A DNA stretch of 64,000 nucleotides from Diphasiastrum complanatum (Eukaryota; Streptophyta; Lycopodiopsida; Lycopodiales; Lycopodiaceae): assembly GCA_029204225.1 (NCBI GenBank), contig CM055101.1, positions 33,793,683-33,857,682 of the forward strand. The letters are read 5' to 3'. Below the pieces are notes generated by a model. That model saw only the letters and a list, made by a program, of their open reading frames with translations. It searched no databases and was not told where the DNA came from. Positions 1 through 10,920 of this stretch are shown here, in pieces. Made by a program: the position numbers and the translations under genes. Numbering within the stretch: the first letter of the stretch is position 1; every line of letters starts with the position of its first letter.

Positions 1-1
1 C

Positions 2-430
2 ATGAATAGGAAAGCTACATTATTCAACTCTTTCAATGGTTCTATAGAAGAGTTCAAATTAGACAGATCATCAAATCTTCAGATTACGACAAGTTCATAA
101 AAGCTTGCAAATTCATAGAGCAACAGATAATGTGCCATAGGGCTGACGAGAAAACAAATCTGGACCCTCTGGGTAGACGGGACATTATATTCTAAAGATC
201 CATATTCTTCAGATTGTGCTCAAAAAGACTATTTTGTGAATAAAATTGCTAGAGAATGAGGTTCTCCAAAAAGAAATGAAAATCTACAAAATAATACTGA
301 ATTATTACAAAAAATTATAGTGAGTACAAGAAAGGACATTGATCAATGGAAAATTAAATTGAATAATGGTCGTTGTGCATACTCACAACTATTGAAAGAT
401 GTTGACTTCATAGGTTTGGGTAAAAGGTAA
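2..430 (+). pseudogene. Decayed ORF of unrecognised family, copy 1 (LWVDG motif)
   Basis: I do not recognise this gene. Protein-like text runs in more than one frame: an alpha-helical-looking stretch at about 78-166 (DKFIKACKFIEQQIMCH) leads after a frame change into LWVDGTLYSKD (167-199) and a polar, probably coiled-coil tail (NNTELLQKIIVSTRKDIDQW) ending at the TAA near 428-430. Stops interrupt it at 98-100, 128-130 and 257-259. The ORF at 62262-62870 has LWVDGSIYPND in the same place, preceded by a helical segment and followed by a coiled coil, so both may be copies of one repeated gene, possibly the coding part of an undescribed mobile element. The 5' end lies outside the window. Confidence 0.4.
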
Positions 431-499
431 AAACAAAAAAACGAAAGCGTGTGATCAACACAAAGATTCATAATTTGTCATCAACAAGAGACTATCGGA

Positions 500-683
500 T
501 AAGGAGAATTTATGCATTCAAGTCATGGGTGTTAGTCCCACGCTCTCAAAAAGTGTTTATTCAAATGAAATTTAGACTAATTAACTTTGAAAAGTCAAAC
601 TCTAAGTCTAATATGAAAACTGGCCTCAATTGTCAAATATACAAAAATAACATTTTTGACTAAACTAGTTGAAATCTTTCACA
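500..683 (-). repeat. 3' LTR fragment of copia relic A
   Basis: On the minus strand the segment starts with TGTGAAAGATTTC (683 downward) directly after a polypurine tract GAAGAGGGTG (693-684). It is clearly similar to the end of LTR L (60230-60415), for example the shared stretch around 560-600 and 60296-60340. Similarity fades below about 500, so the LTR is truncated. Confidence 0.65.
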
Positions 684-1656
684 CACCCTCTTCAGCTAGT
701 TTTAACATAGGCTTCAATAATACTCCAAGTGAAGTTCTATGCTTCATGAACAAGTCCTTTCCCAATGCTTTGGTGAAGATATCAGCTACACATTCCTTTG
801 AAGACACATGTTGAAGCTCCACCTCCTTTGCAATGACTTGCTCCCTCACAAAATGTTGACATATCACTTCAATGTGCCATGAAGAATCACATAAAATATA
901 AATGAGATGATTCCTCCATGCTATTTTGAACTCTTTGGAAAAATACAACAAACAAACAATAAATGTGAGTGATCAATATTTGCTTGCATGTCTCCTCCCT
1001 CTTTGTCCTTTGTTGCCATGTATCCACCATGACACTCCATGAATGAGCCTCCATCTTCATCTTGCAATAAGATGTCATCATCACTTGATGACTTTATCAT
1101 GAATGAGTGACATATTGAACCTCCAATAGATTCATTTCCATCAACAAAACCAGCCAAGAATGCTAGTATAGTTTTCCAAATTCATTACTTGATTTTACAA
1201 CATGATAACATCCATCCACTTGCATAGCATCATCTACACAAGAAGGTCCTCCAAAAGATGTTTCATTCTTCATAAGAGCTTGATACTCAAGATGCATTTT
1301 CCTTGCTTCATGTACACTTGTAGGTTCATCAAAAGAGGTTACGAAAGCAACATAATTTCCAAAAACTACGTGCTTACCCTTTTCATCATATGTGAGCCTT
1401 GAAGGTACTTGTCTTTCCCTTGATGTTCTCCTTGGCTTTTGACTTGATGAAGGTCCATCATCATCACCATCTAAAGTAGGATCCTTTACATCAACATCAA
1501 GAATGTTAGATCCATCCACACCACCATCAATAATGTTTGAAGACACTTTTGGAATGTTCCCCTCATAAAAAATGACATCTCTACCAACAATCACTTTGTT
1601 AGTAGAAGGAATGTAAACCTTGTAGGCTTTACTCACCTCACTATATCCAAGAAAAC
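684..1656 (-). pseudogene. Copia relic A: integrase-RT linker joined to RNase H tail
   Basis: Read on the minus strand, 1640-1180 encodes the region after a copia integrase (LGYSEVSKAYKVYIPSTNKV, then RRTSRERQVPSRLTYDE), and 900-690 encodes the end of copia RNase H (HIEVICQHFVRE, VELQHVSSKECVADIFTK). All of the RT is missing. Between them, 1110-930 encodes a stretch (GGSFMECHGG, DHSHLLFVCC) also found at the C-terminus of the large ORF of the young element (about 40720-40850). Relic A is cut at 1656 by the LTR of copia B. A near-identical linker occurs at 57530-57702. Dead copy. Confidence 0.7.
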
Positions 1657-2465
1657 TGTGAAAAATTGGCAAAAATCTAGTTTGGTATTCTTATGTTAGA
1701 AGTTTGTGAGTTTCCACGTGTGGAGAATTGTAAAATAAATAAAAAATGTTTGTTATAAGGGTCAAACTTCTAGGTGCCACTAGTGTTAAAAATTCACAAT
1801 TCTAGCTTGACTAGTTTTGGTCATATGACTTGTAAATAGTTAGATGGTCATGATGTGGGTTGTCACACGTGCCAAATAGCGTAGGATTCCATTCATAAGG
1901 ATGTTCTCAAGTAGACCTAAGTGTTAGAACCTTTGGAATGAGTCCAAATTATGCTTAGATACAAGAGAGAAAAAATAGGAGCTATTTTTGATAATTTTTG
2001 ACTTGTTGAGGGATCTCCAAGATTCCAACCCTAACTTGGTAGGGATGAAAGATCCACCAAAATTAGCATTAGGGATAGGTTTAGGGCTACTCATACCTGC
2101 CCAAAACCGTGATGGATCATGTATATATAGGTGATGATATCTCACCAAAATCAATCAAGCAATTTCATGATTTTTCTCTCATAATGGTGCAATTGCTCTC
2201 TATGTTCATAATTGTTTGAGTACTTGTGATTACTAATGATTATAGGATTGAATGTAGTTCTGGTGTACAGTACTCAGGCTGTGGGAGGCCGTACTTTCAC
2301 ACGTGTGAAGCCTTCTTTAAGGATTTAGACCATTTAGTGAGGTTCAAGCATAGATTTTTGATGGATTTTGCTGGTTCAACTTGTGCTAATTTTATGAAAT
2401 CATAATCTATTGTTTCCCTCATCATTTCAAGTGTTTTAGGATCCTTATTTGCTGTAATTTTTACA
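1657..2465 (+). repeat. 5' LTR of copia B
   Basis: The LTR starts TGTGAAAAATTGGC and ends TGTAATTTTTACA directly before the primer site at 2466, giving an 809-bp LTR with TG...CA ends. It has a TATATATAG box at 2122-2130 and the palindrome CACACGTGTG at 2298-2307. The left edge is supported by the abrupt end of the minus-strand copia coding text at 1656. Confidence 0.75.
2122..2130 (+). promoter_or_regulatory. TATA box of LTR B
   Basis: TATATATAG inside the LTR. The same 9-mer lies in LTR H (16027-16035) and in the young element (36470-36478), as expected for the U3 promoter of related copia elements. Confidence 0.5.
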
Positions 2466-2477
2466 TGGTATCAGAGC
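2466..2477 (+). other. Primer binding site of copia B (tRNA-iMet)
   Basis: TGGTATCAGAGC follows the LTR end with no gap. This is the standard plant copia site complementary to the 3' end of initiator methionine tRNA. Confidence 0.85.
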
Positions 2478-3276
2478 CTAAAGACTGAAATGAGCTAAAT
2501 CCTTGGTTTTCATTCAATTTGATCACAATTTTTGATCTAAATCTTGTGTAGATTGGATCTTAGCATCTAGTATTGATTCTAGAACTCAAAGTGAGTCAAA
2601 TACATTGGGGATTGGTGTTGTGTGACTTAATTTGCAGGTGTTTAGGTGTCTAAAACCAAAGGAAAAGTTGAATTCAATTCACATTACCAAGATAGCAAGT
2701 TTTGCTTGCTCCAAGCATTGATTTCTAAGCGAGTTTTGGAGGTGATATCATAGAGGAGGCTTTCTAGCATTCAAGGAGAGAAAAGATCAGAGTTTTGGGG
2801 ACTCTTCAAGGCTGTTCTAAGGTGTAGTGGACACCTCCTAAATTGATTTAGGTTAAGTCCAACCATTGCTTGACTTATGCACCAAATTAGATCAATTTTT
2901 CATCAATTTTGATTCATTTTTGCTTGTGATTGGATGGTAGATTGTGTTGCATCCTCATTAAGTTCCATTTAGATCTTTTACAAGTGATTTTGGAAGTATA
3001 TTAGGTTGCTGAAATTTACTCTTGATCAGATCATTTGGAAGCTTTGATGTTCTTTACAGAAAGAGGGGCAATTCTACTAGTATTGTCTACTTCAATCAAG
3101 CAAGTGCATTGTTTCTAGTATTCTATGATTTGATTTTGTTTCAGATCATTCTTAAATCTTTATAGGAAGTCTATTACTGATCTTTTCAGGTCCCTAAGAA
3201 GTGGGATAAGGTAGATCTTCAATCAAATCAATAGAAGTAACCTTCATTTGTGTCAAGTCCTTGATTAGGAGACTAG
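2478..3276 (+). other. Leader of copia B, no gene
   Basis: AT-rich untranslated leader between primer site and gag start. I see no ORF, repeat or RNA gene in it. Confidence 0.6.
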
Positions 3277-5800
3277 ATGGCATCTATAAATGCATATCTT
3301 TTGGATACTAATGAAAGGCTCAACAAAACTAACTATTCCATATGGAAAGTTAGAATGGAATCCATCATGATCATGCAAGATCTGATGGAAATTGTAAATG
3401 GTAAGGAGGGTAAACCTATTCATCCTCAAGAAAAAGCCAAATACATCAAGAGGTGCAATGTTGCACTACATTTGCATAAAAATGAATGTTGCAAATGAAC
3501 TCTTAAGAGAGGTAGGAGATTGCACTTCGGCTCAAGATGCTTGGGAGACTTTGCAAAAGGTCTATGAATCCAATAACCAAACTATAATGCTAGCTTTGAA
3601 GAATTAAATCTATAGAAGCTATCAAAAGAAAGGAGAGAGTGCACATACTTTTGTCCTAAGAGTAAAGGAATTGAACAAAGAGATAGCCTTCATAGGTGAT
3701 CCTATCAAGGATGAAGAGCTTGTTCAACTCATATTGAATGGACTAAGCTTTGAATTTGACAATTTGGTTCAGGGATATGCAATTATGGATAAGCTACCCA
3801 TACTTGAAGAACTCCAAGGCACACTCATGGCTGAGGAATCAAGAAGGAGCCAAATGCAAGAGTGGATGGATAGGCTTTCCATCCAAGGTGGAGAAGACCA
3901 AGCTCTCTTCACCAAAGGCAAAGTCAAGTCCAAAGGCAAAGGATCAACATTAAAGAAGTCTACAAATCTTGAGGATCAAGAAGGACCCTCAAAGGCATCT
4001 CCATCAACCACCAAAGTCAAGAAGGACAAATCAAAGTTGAAGTGCTACTATTGTAGCAAGATGGGGCATTATGCCTCGGAATGCTTCAAGAGGAAGCAAG
4101 ATCAAAGCCAAGCCAACATGAGCAAAGAGGAGGAGGAGAGTTCACATGAGGACTCTCTCATGATGTCCATATTTTCTTCAACAAGCTTCAAAGGAGAAAA
4201 TCCTTGGTGGATTGACTCGGGTGCTAGTTCACACATGACTAGTAAAAGGGAGTTTTTCTCTTCTCTCTTATCTTATGATGGACCTATAAAGTCTATCTAT
4301 ACAGCAAATGATGAAGCTTGTAAGATTGAAGGAGTTGGTAGCATTCCCCTTTGCTTAGGATCTTCCAAAAAGATCAACATAGAAGGTGTTTTGTACATTC
4401 CTACAATAACAAATAATCTATTAAGTGTTGGCCAAATGGTAGACAATGGTTTCAATGTTGACTTTGCTTCAAATGAATGTTTCATCAAGAAGAAGGGTAA
4501 GATAGTGGCTAAGGGCACTAGACTTGGCAAACTTTATAAGTTGGATGCATTTGTGGATACTAATGTTGTCATGTTGGCCGAGAAGAGCAAGATATCTAAC
4601 TTTACTTTATGGCACAAAAGACTTGGACATGTCAACTCGGGTTCCATGGAGGTTATGATCAAGGAGGAGTATGCTTTAGGCCTACCAAGGTCTATTGGGA
4701 AGGAAGACAAGGTTTGTGAAGCTTGTGCCTTATCCAAGACACATAAGAAGGTGTTTCCTAACTCCATCACAAAGTCATCTCATCCTCTTGAACTCATACA
4801 CTCGGATGTGCACATTGCTAGCACCAAATCTAATGGAGGTTCATCCATGTTTTTAACCTTCATTGATGACTACTCAAGATATTGTTGGGTGTTCTTACTT
4901 TCCTTCAAGTCTTAAGTATTTGATACTTTTGTAAAGTTCAAGTTGTTTGTGGAAAAGCATCATAATCATAGCATCAAGATTCTTAGAAGTGACAATGGTG
5001 GAGAATTCATCTCCAATGAGTTCAAGGCCTTTTGTGAGGAGGAAGGGATCAAGAAAGAGACTTCTTGTCCTTACACTCCTCAACAAAATGGAGTTGCTGA
5101 AAGAAGGAATAGAACATTATGTGAATGTTCTAAGGCTTTAAGATTAGATGCTTGTTTGCCCAAATCCTTTTGGGGTGAGTCTCTTGTATGTGCAAACTAC
5201 TTGATGAATAGGGTGTCTTGCAAAGCAATTGAAAACAAAACTCCTTGTGAGATGTTGTATGGAAAGAAACCCAATCTTAATCACTTGAAAGTTTTTGGGT
5301 GTATATGTTATGTGCATGTGCCATTGGAAACAAGAATCAAGGAAGATCCATCTTCCACAAGAGGGATCATGCTTGGATATGCAAGCTCAAGCAAGGGCTA
5401 CAAAGTCTATCTCCCATCCTTGAACAAATTTGTTGTTTCAAGGGATGTCATCTTTGATGAACATCATATGCATATGCTTGAAGAAGGCTCAAGTGCTCCA
5501 ACAATCGAGAAGAAGATGGCCGAGGAGCAAGATCTTGGTTTTGAGGAGGAGCTCATGGAGGAGCAAGCACCAAACCCACCTATCACACCAAGGAGATCTT
5601 CAAGGGCAAAAGTAGAGCCATCAAGGCTCACATATCAAGGCAAAGGACAGCAAGTTGAGGGTATCTCATCCACTTCTGATGCTTTATCAAGTAATGAAGA
5701 ACCATCTAATGTTGAAGATGCATTGAACTCCAAAGAATGGTATAAAGCTATGTTGGATGAGTATGATGCCTTGATTGAGAATGAAATGGTTGCTTGTTGA
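3277..5800 (+). pseudogene. Copia B gag-protease-integrase, broken
   Basis: Gag starts with MASINAYLLDTNERLNKTNYS, the same opening as the other gags here (E and the young element). A frameshift near 3470-3490 moves the reading frame, and a TAA follows at 3605-3607. The CCHC zinc knuckle CYYCSKMGHYASEC lies at about 4040-4085. The aspartic protease motif WWIDSGASSHMT is at about 4205-4240. The integrase zinc region (LWHKRLGH, VCEACALSK) is followed by the DDE core: LIHSDVH, FIDDYSR, a TAA at 4913-4915, then LRSDNGGEF and PQQNGVAERRNRT. The integrase tail (GYKVYLPSLNKFVVSRDV) ends in a charged linker. Polyprotein that would package RNA, cleave itself and insert cDNA; inactive because of the frameshift and stops. 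Confidence 0.85.
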
Positions 5801-6546
5801 GAGACCTCAAAGGAATGTAATAGGATGAAAGTGGGTCTTCAAGCTTAAGTTGAATGCAAATGGGAGTGTTAACAAACATAAAGCAAGATTAGTTGCAAAA
5901 GGTTATGCTCAAGAGAGAGGGATAGACTATGAGGAAACTTTTGCACCCGTGCATCAAGATAGATCTATCCTTAGAGTTCAAGATGGTAGATCTAGGGTGT
6001 CTTCACTTCATCTTAGGCATAGAAGTACTTAGAGGGTCTGATTTTATCTTTATAAGTCAAGTAAACTATGCTCAAAGTATTTTGAAGAAGTTTAAGATGG
6101 AAGTATGCAAAAGTGTTGACACACCAATGGAGCAAGATGTAAAAGTGCCAAATGAAGATGATGAAAGATCCTTCATGGACATCACTTTGTTTAGGCAACT
6201 TATAGGTTCCTTAATGTGGATCACTATAACTAGACCAGATCTTAGCTTTAGTGTATGTACGTTGAGCCAATCCATGCAAAAGCCATTGAATATCCATTGG
6301 AAAAAGGCTAAGAGGATTCTAAGATACATCTCGGGTACATTGGATTTTGGAATTCTATATAGAGGAGATGTGATTAACCTTCATGCATTTAGTGATTCAG
6401 ATTTTGCAGGGGACAAGAGGGATAGGAAATCAACAAGTGTCTATTCAACTTTCATAGGAGAAGGTGTGGTTTCATGTCTTTCAAAAAAGCAAGAAACTAT
6501 ATCTGTATCTTCAACCGAGGCCGAGTACAAAGCTTTGACAACCAGC
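5801..6546 (+). pseudogene. Copia B reverse transcriptase remnant and RNase H
   Basis: After a frame change the RT start is readable ([25 protein letters not shown], 5870-5950), with TGA where the conserved Trp of KWVFKLK should follow. At about 5955 the text jumps to [17 protein letters not shown] and NYAQSILKKFKM, so the palm with the YVDD catalytic box is deleted. RNase H follows (HAFSDSDFAGDKRDRKSTSV, SSTEAEYKALTTS) and stops at 6546 where LTR C begins. The element could not make cDNA. Confidence 0.8.
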
Positions 6547-7229
6547 TGTAATTTTTACAATTAGTAGATTGAGCCATTTTTGGCCTTAGAGGTCACTTAG
6601 TGAAGTACACTTGTTTTGACATTATTAGGCCAAAAGCACAAGTAGAAAACTCAAGCTAAATAGGTTCTTGACAAGTGTCTTTAGTTAGTTTGATGTGTGA
6701 CAAGTCAAAGTTCAAGAGGTCCAATAGAATTAAGAGGTGGAAGTACCATTGGTCCAATAGGATTTGAGATAGGCTTAAGAATGGTCCATTAGAATGGAGA
6801 CATGGATGCATCAATGGTCCAATAGGATTAAGAGGTGACAAAAGTGTGGTCCAATCAGGCTTGAGCATTGTGTTAGCTCGTGGATCTATAGTCTCATTGT
6901 ACTCCTCACTTTGATCTATTTTTGATTTGGAGATTGAGTGAATTTTGAGTGTAAGTGATTTTCTAGCTTTCTCTCTCTACCCGAGAGCTCATGATGATTT
7001 TCTCTCTCTACCCGAGGAGAGCAGCTTGTTTTTACTTAGAATAATTTTTGAACACTTTCCACACATGTGAGTGAGAGTTGGAAGTGAGTGAATGCATGTA
7101 GTAGTGTGTTTTTGCCATAGAATCAAAGATAGATCTTGAATTTCAATCTAGTCTTGATCTTAGTGCATCCACACACCTTAGGAGATCACAAGCACATGTA
7201 GTGGACTCTCCACACGTGTGAAATCATCA
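6547..7229 (+). repeat. 5' LTR of copia C
   Basis: It begins TGTAATTTTTACAATTAG directly after the RNase H codons of copia B and ends AAATCATCA before the primer site at 7230 (683 bp). CACACGTGTG lies at 7211-7220, nine bases from the end. It contains two CTCTCTCTACCC repeats (about 6970 and 7005) that recur at 61490-61530. The first 13 bases equal the last 13 of LTR B, so the left edge could be off by about 15 bases. Confidence 0.6.
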
Positions 7230-7241
7230 TGGTATCAGAGC
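7230..7241 (+). other. Primer binding site of copia C (tRNA-iMet)
   Basis: TGGTATCAGAGC directly after the LTR end. No gag of this element is seen downstream; its body has been replaced by other fragments. Confidence 0.8.
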
Positions 7242-7439
7242 CTACCTAAGGTTACCATGCATTTCCATCCATTTGAGTGAAAACTTTTCATCAATCTTGA
7301 GCTAAAAATTGTCAAGATCCATTTTCCTAGCTATCTTGTTCAATTTTGGATCAAAAGAGATCAATAAGGCATTGATTGGGTCTGACCTAGTACTGTAGAA
7401 CAACTGATCAGACAGATCTTGATTCTACCAAGAAAGCAC

Positions 7440-8366
7440 GCAATTTACTTGACAAAGGATGAGAAAGAAACAAACGCGAACTCAAAACATTTCTATTTGT
7501 GACCAACTCAAAAAGATTCGCGAAGGATTCACGAAATTTGTCTTGCAGTCAACTCGAAAGATTCGCGAAAGATTCATGAATAGTTTCTTGTGGAAGCTCG
7601 TGGCTTTCTTGTTGAAGCTTGAAAGATTCGCAAACAGAATCTTGTTGCGAAATTTCTCTATTTCTTGTTCAAGCCTCAGATGTCACAAAATTGTCGCAAA
7701 CAATTCGCAAAATCTTCTGGACTGTGCTTCAAGCTCACCTATCGTATCTCGAACAGTTCGCAAAATATTCTGGCTTCCTTCTTCAAGCTCAAGAATTGTC
7801 ATCTGGCGAGAACAATTCGCGAATGACAAAAATGTTGCGAAGAGACAAGTGTCGCGAACAATTCGCGAAACACGAAGTTGAAACAAAGAGACAGATTGTT
7901 GCAAAATATTCGCAAATAGAATTTATTCAAGCTTGGAAACAGAGCGTCTATTTGAATATCAACTGTCGTAAACAGTTAGATTTCTACTATTATAGTATTA
8001 AAAGGCCAAAAAACCTGTCCTGTAAGAATATAAATACATATGCACTACTTGTTGAAACTCACTCAATCAGAGACACAACAGTGAGATAAGACAACAAGAG
8101 ATGTATATTGATGCATCAAATTCAGAGTTATAAAAATTCGTTTTTGATCAATAGTTTCTTATTGTCTAAATGGTTTTGAGTTGTCTCATAGTTCCCCATA
8201 TAGTATCTTACTTCCGCATATAATTTTCGCATGCATATTCAGTCAAAATAAATACTGTTCTATTAGTACATAGATCAGATAAAATCACAATTGAAGACAT
8301 TGATATTAGTTTGATTTATTCGAACTTGCATCGTGTTCTCTGTGGAAGAATAATTGCTATTTTTCC
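7440..8366 (+). repeat. TTCGCGAA-rich LTR/leader-like segment (copia D)
   Basis: From 7500 to 7920 the sequence is full of TTCGCGAA palindromes (exact at 7517-7524, 7562-7569, 7816-7823, 7862-7869) and one-base variants such as ATTCGCAAA. At 8368-8380 comes TGCTATCAGAGC, one mismatch from the Met primer site, followed by a copia gag of a different family (8557-8826). The simplest reading is the LTR and leader of a fourth copia element, but the LTR edges are not defined. ORFs across it look like noise. Confidence 0.4.
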
Positions 8367-8556
8367 TATGGTGCTATCAGAGCATACAGAATCAAAGTTG
8401 ATACAGTGGTATCTTCGTATCCCTCTTAGCATTCTTCATACATCCATCAGTAAGCCGCAATTTGGAGCTTATTCAGAATTAAAGGATGTTGTCGATCACC
8501 AATATTCAAGCTAAGATCACTACAATCTTGGACCCAGAAGGTTCTACTTGATTTGA

Positions 8557-8826
8557 AAATTAAAGACTTCACTCTTGTTGAAGGGCAAAGGTCTATGGCA
8601 ATGGGTAGAACCAATTGAGGAGAAGCCAGAAGCTACTCCTGGCAAAGAACTTCGAGAATGAAGTTTAAAAAATGACAAAGCTATAACAATTATTGCATCT
8701 TCAGTGCATGACAATATAATGCTAGATCTTACATTAATTTCAAACGCAAAGGATTTATGGGAAGAATTGCAAACCAAGAATGAGACTCGATCTCGTACTC
8801 AGATCATGTTCTCAAAACATAATTAG
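8557..8826 (+). pseudogene. Copia D gag fragment (UBN2-type)
   Basis: The frame starting AAA TTA AAG reads KLKTSLLLKGKGLWQWVEP, then a TGA where Trp is expected, then KNDKAITIIASSVHDNIM and NAKDLWEELQTKNETRS. This is the typical gag of the copia group in which a WxxLKxxL...DLWexL pattern is conserved. It is cut at about 8826, where a minus-strand gag fragment begins. Confidence 0.65.
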
Positions 8827-9360
8827 ATGCACTCTCATCACTCTTTTGACTACTTTGGAAGATTTGATTTCTAAGAGTGAGGAGCCTAGAGGTGTTCTTA
8901 GTCTCATAGATAGACTTGAGACAATCCCAAGCTTCCTTGGATGTAGTACAATCACCAATCTCTCTGTTACAGATCTTCTTATCACCAGAATTCTTCTGTT
9001 GTTTTTCGGATTGTTGTTCATTAGTCTTAGACTCATTCTTCTTAGATGACTCCCTCTTAAACTTAGACTTCTTAGAAGATTTATTTTTCTGAGTAAATAG
9101 AGCATTTTCTGAATCACCATTGTCGTCATAGCGTTCATGAGCTTCTACTTCTTCCTTCACTCCATCTATTGCCTTTTGCAGTGTCATTGTCACATCTTTC
9201 GCCAATAAGATTCGAGTTGTGTGGAATGACCTGGGTAGGGATCGAAGAAAATAACTAAGTTATTTTTTTCTTAGAAATTGTATTTTCTGCACTAGGATTC
9301 TGCAAGGAAATAAATAGATCTTTAATCTTTCGCATGAATGTGTTCAGGTCTTTGTCATCC
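8804..9360 (-). pseudogene. Chimeric copia gag fragment, minus strand
   Basis: From 9205 down it reads a lysine-rich linker (SSKKSKFKRESSKKNESKTN) and then, without a stop, CTTSKEAWDCLKSIYETK and SRLLTLRNQIFQSSQKSDES. In normal copia gag the KEAWD...LRNQIF segment comes before the lysine-rich linker, so the order is reversed here, which points to recombination between two gags. Above 9205, 9360-9230 adds more gag-like text (DKDLNTFMRKIKDLF). It faces the plus-strand gag at 8557-8826 with a junction near 8820. Confidence 0.5.
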
Positions 9361-10308
9361 CACTGTAGATGCTACCATTAAGGATGTCTTGAAGCCGTCC
9401 TCTTCCTCCTCTTGTGCAAGATTGCCTTGATCTTCAATCCCTTGTGCAGTCTTCTTCTTATAGCATTCAGAAGCAAAGTGTCCTTTCTTTCCACAAAATA
9501 AACACTTTATCTTGGCTTTGTTCGTTTGCTTCCCTATGGAGGTAGATCCTCCATCCTTGACCTTGGCCCTCTTGCCTTGGTACTTCTTAAATGGATGAGT
9601 CTTCTTCTTGCCCTTTGATGTGAAGTTTGTTTTCTCACCACCACCATGTAGTGACATAGACCCCATTCTTGTCTTCCTACTCTCCTCGGCCACAAGAATA
9701 TTATGCAACTTATCTATTGATGGAAGTTGGTCTTGAATAGCAAAAGATTGAACTAGATTAGCGAACTCATCACCTAATCCATTTGATATCACTTGTACTA
9801 GTTCATTATCTTGGATCTTTTCTCCTATAGATCCCAATTCTTTGTTTAAAGACTTTATCCTTAGGACATATTCTTGTCCATTTTCTCCACTTCTCCTCAT
9901 GCTTTTCAAGATCAAGTTTCTTAGCATAAGCACTCTTGAAGTGTTGTTGGATTCATAAATGTTCTTTAGTGAATCCCAAGCCTCTTATGATGAGGCACAA
10001 GAAGCTACCTCCTTCAAGAGGTCATTGCTTACATTCAACTTTAAGCAATGTAAGGCTAATCTAGCCCTCTTCTTGTATTTCAATTGTTCTTGGGTAGCTT
10101 GAGGCTCTTCCTCAACTCCTAGAACAATATCAAAGAGGTCATGGATCACAAGTAGTAATTCCATCCTCACTTTCCAAATGGAATAGTTTGTGGAAGTTAG
10201 TTTCTCACTAGATTCTAACAAATATCCACCCATGGATGACATTTTGAATGAATGCCTATGAGATGCACAAAGATCTCTTGATAATGAATGATCTAAGATA
10301 GATTTCAA
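9355..10308 (-). pseudogene. Copia E gag with one stop
   Basis: Minus-strand gag starting at 10308, or at the internal Met of MSSMGGYLLESSEKLTSTNY, which aligns with the starts of the gags of B and the young element. One TAA (9987-9985) interrupts it at CASS/EAWDS; beyond, SRVLMLRNLILKSMRRSGEN continues in the same frame. The CCHC knuckle CLFCGKKGHFASEC is near 9505-9460. Only gag survives; pol is missing, since a different gag fragment follows below 9355. Confidence 0.8.
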
Positions 10309-10644
10309 GATTTTATAATAAGATTCTAATCTTGCCCAATCAACCTTCTATTCGATCATTAGCATTCAATGGATTGGACCTAGATCTAGACAATGCACCA
10401 AAAATCATGAATTTTGGACTCGTATGCACATTTTTGGGCCAAAAACACTTAAGGAAGTTGATTTGAAGGTTGATGTCTGGTTTCACATGTGTGGACAATA
10501 CATCAGCAGCCCACAAATTGATCTTGACCAAAAATTTTGAAGGTACCACTCTCTTTGAACTCGCCCACTCAAGTAAAGTTTAAAAACAACACATTGTCAA
10601 TGATTTTCACAAGATTTGTTAATCATAATATCACTCTTGTACTT

Positions 10645-10657
10645 GGCTCTGATACCA
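10645..10657 (-). other. Primer binding site of copia E (tRNA-iMet)
   Basis: Minus-strand TGGTATCAGAGCC. The LTR (TGTCAATTTTT on plus, ends ...AAATTGACA on minus) begins at 10658. The 336 bases between this site and gag hold the leader only. Confidence 0.8.
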
Positions 10658-10920
10658 TGTCAATTTTTAGATAAAAAGGACAATTATGATTGTACAAAAC
10701 AATCATTAGGAGTTATTGATTTCTTAATACAATGATCTATCAAGTTCTTTGTATTAGATCTTGATCTAGATGCATTACACTATGATTTTAGCAAGAGCAA
10801 TGGATCAAATGATTAAAAATTATGAAGAGTGGCCTCACACGTGTGGAGGACAGTACCAGTATGGACTGTAAATAGAGAGTGAAGTACATTAGCATACAAA
10901 AGCATTCCAATCAGAAAAAT
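10658..10920 (-). repeat. Truncated 5' LTR of copia E
   Basis: LTR sequence adjoining the primer site, with CACACGTGTG at 10836-10845. It stops at about 10920 where similarity to gypsy LTR G begins, so both LTRs lost their outer parts at this junction. Confidence 0.55.

Larger units (their letters stand above)
1657..6546 (+). mobile_element. Copia B, truncated LTR retrotransposon
   Basis: A Ty1/copia element with 5' LTR, initiator-Met primer site, 0.8-kb leader and a broken gag-pol in the copia order gag, protease, integrase, RT/RNase H. It is inserted in copia relic A at 1656/1657 and is interrupted in RNase H at 6546/6547 by the LTR of copia C. Its own 3' LTR is not in the window. The RT core has been deleted, and there are frameshifts and stops, so it is inactive. 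Confidence 0.8.

Noticed and set aside
7459-8089. 140- and 156-codon ORFs over the TTCGCGAA cluster
   Set aside because: Overlapping frames over a repetitive motif in a likely LTR/leader; no domain seen.
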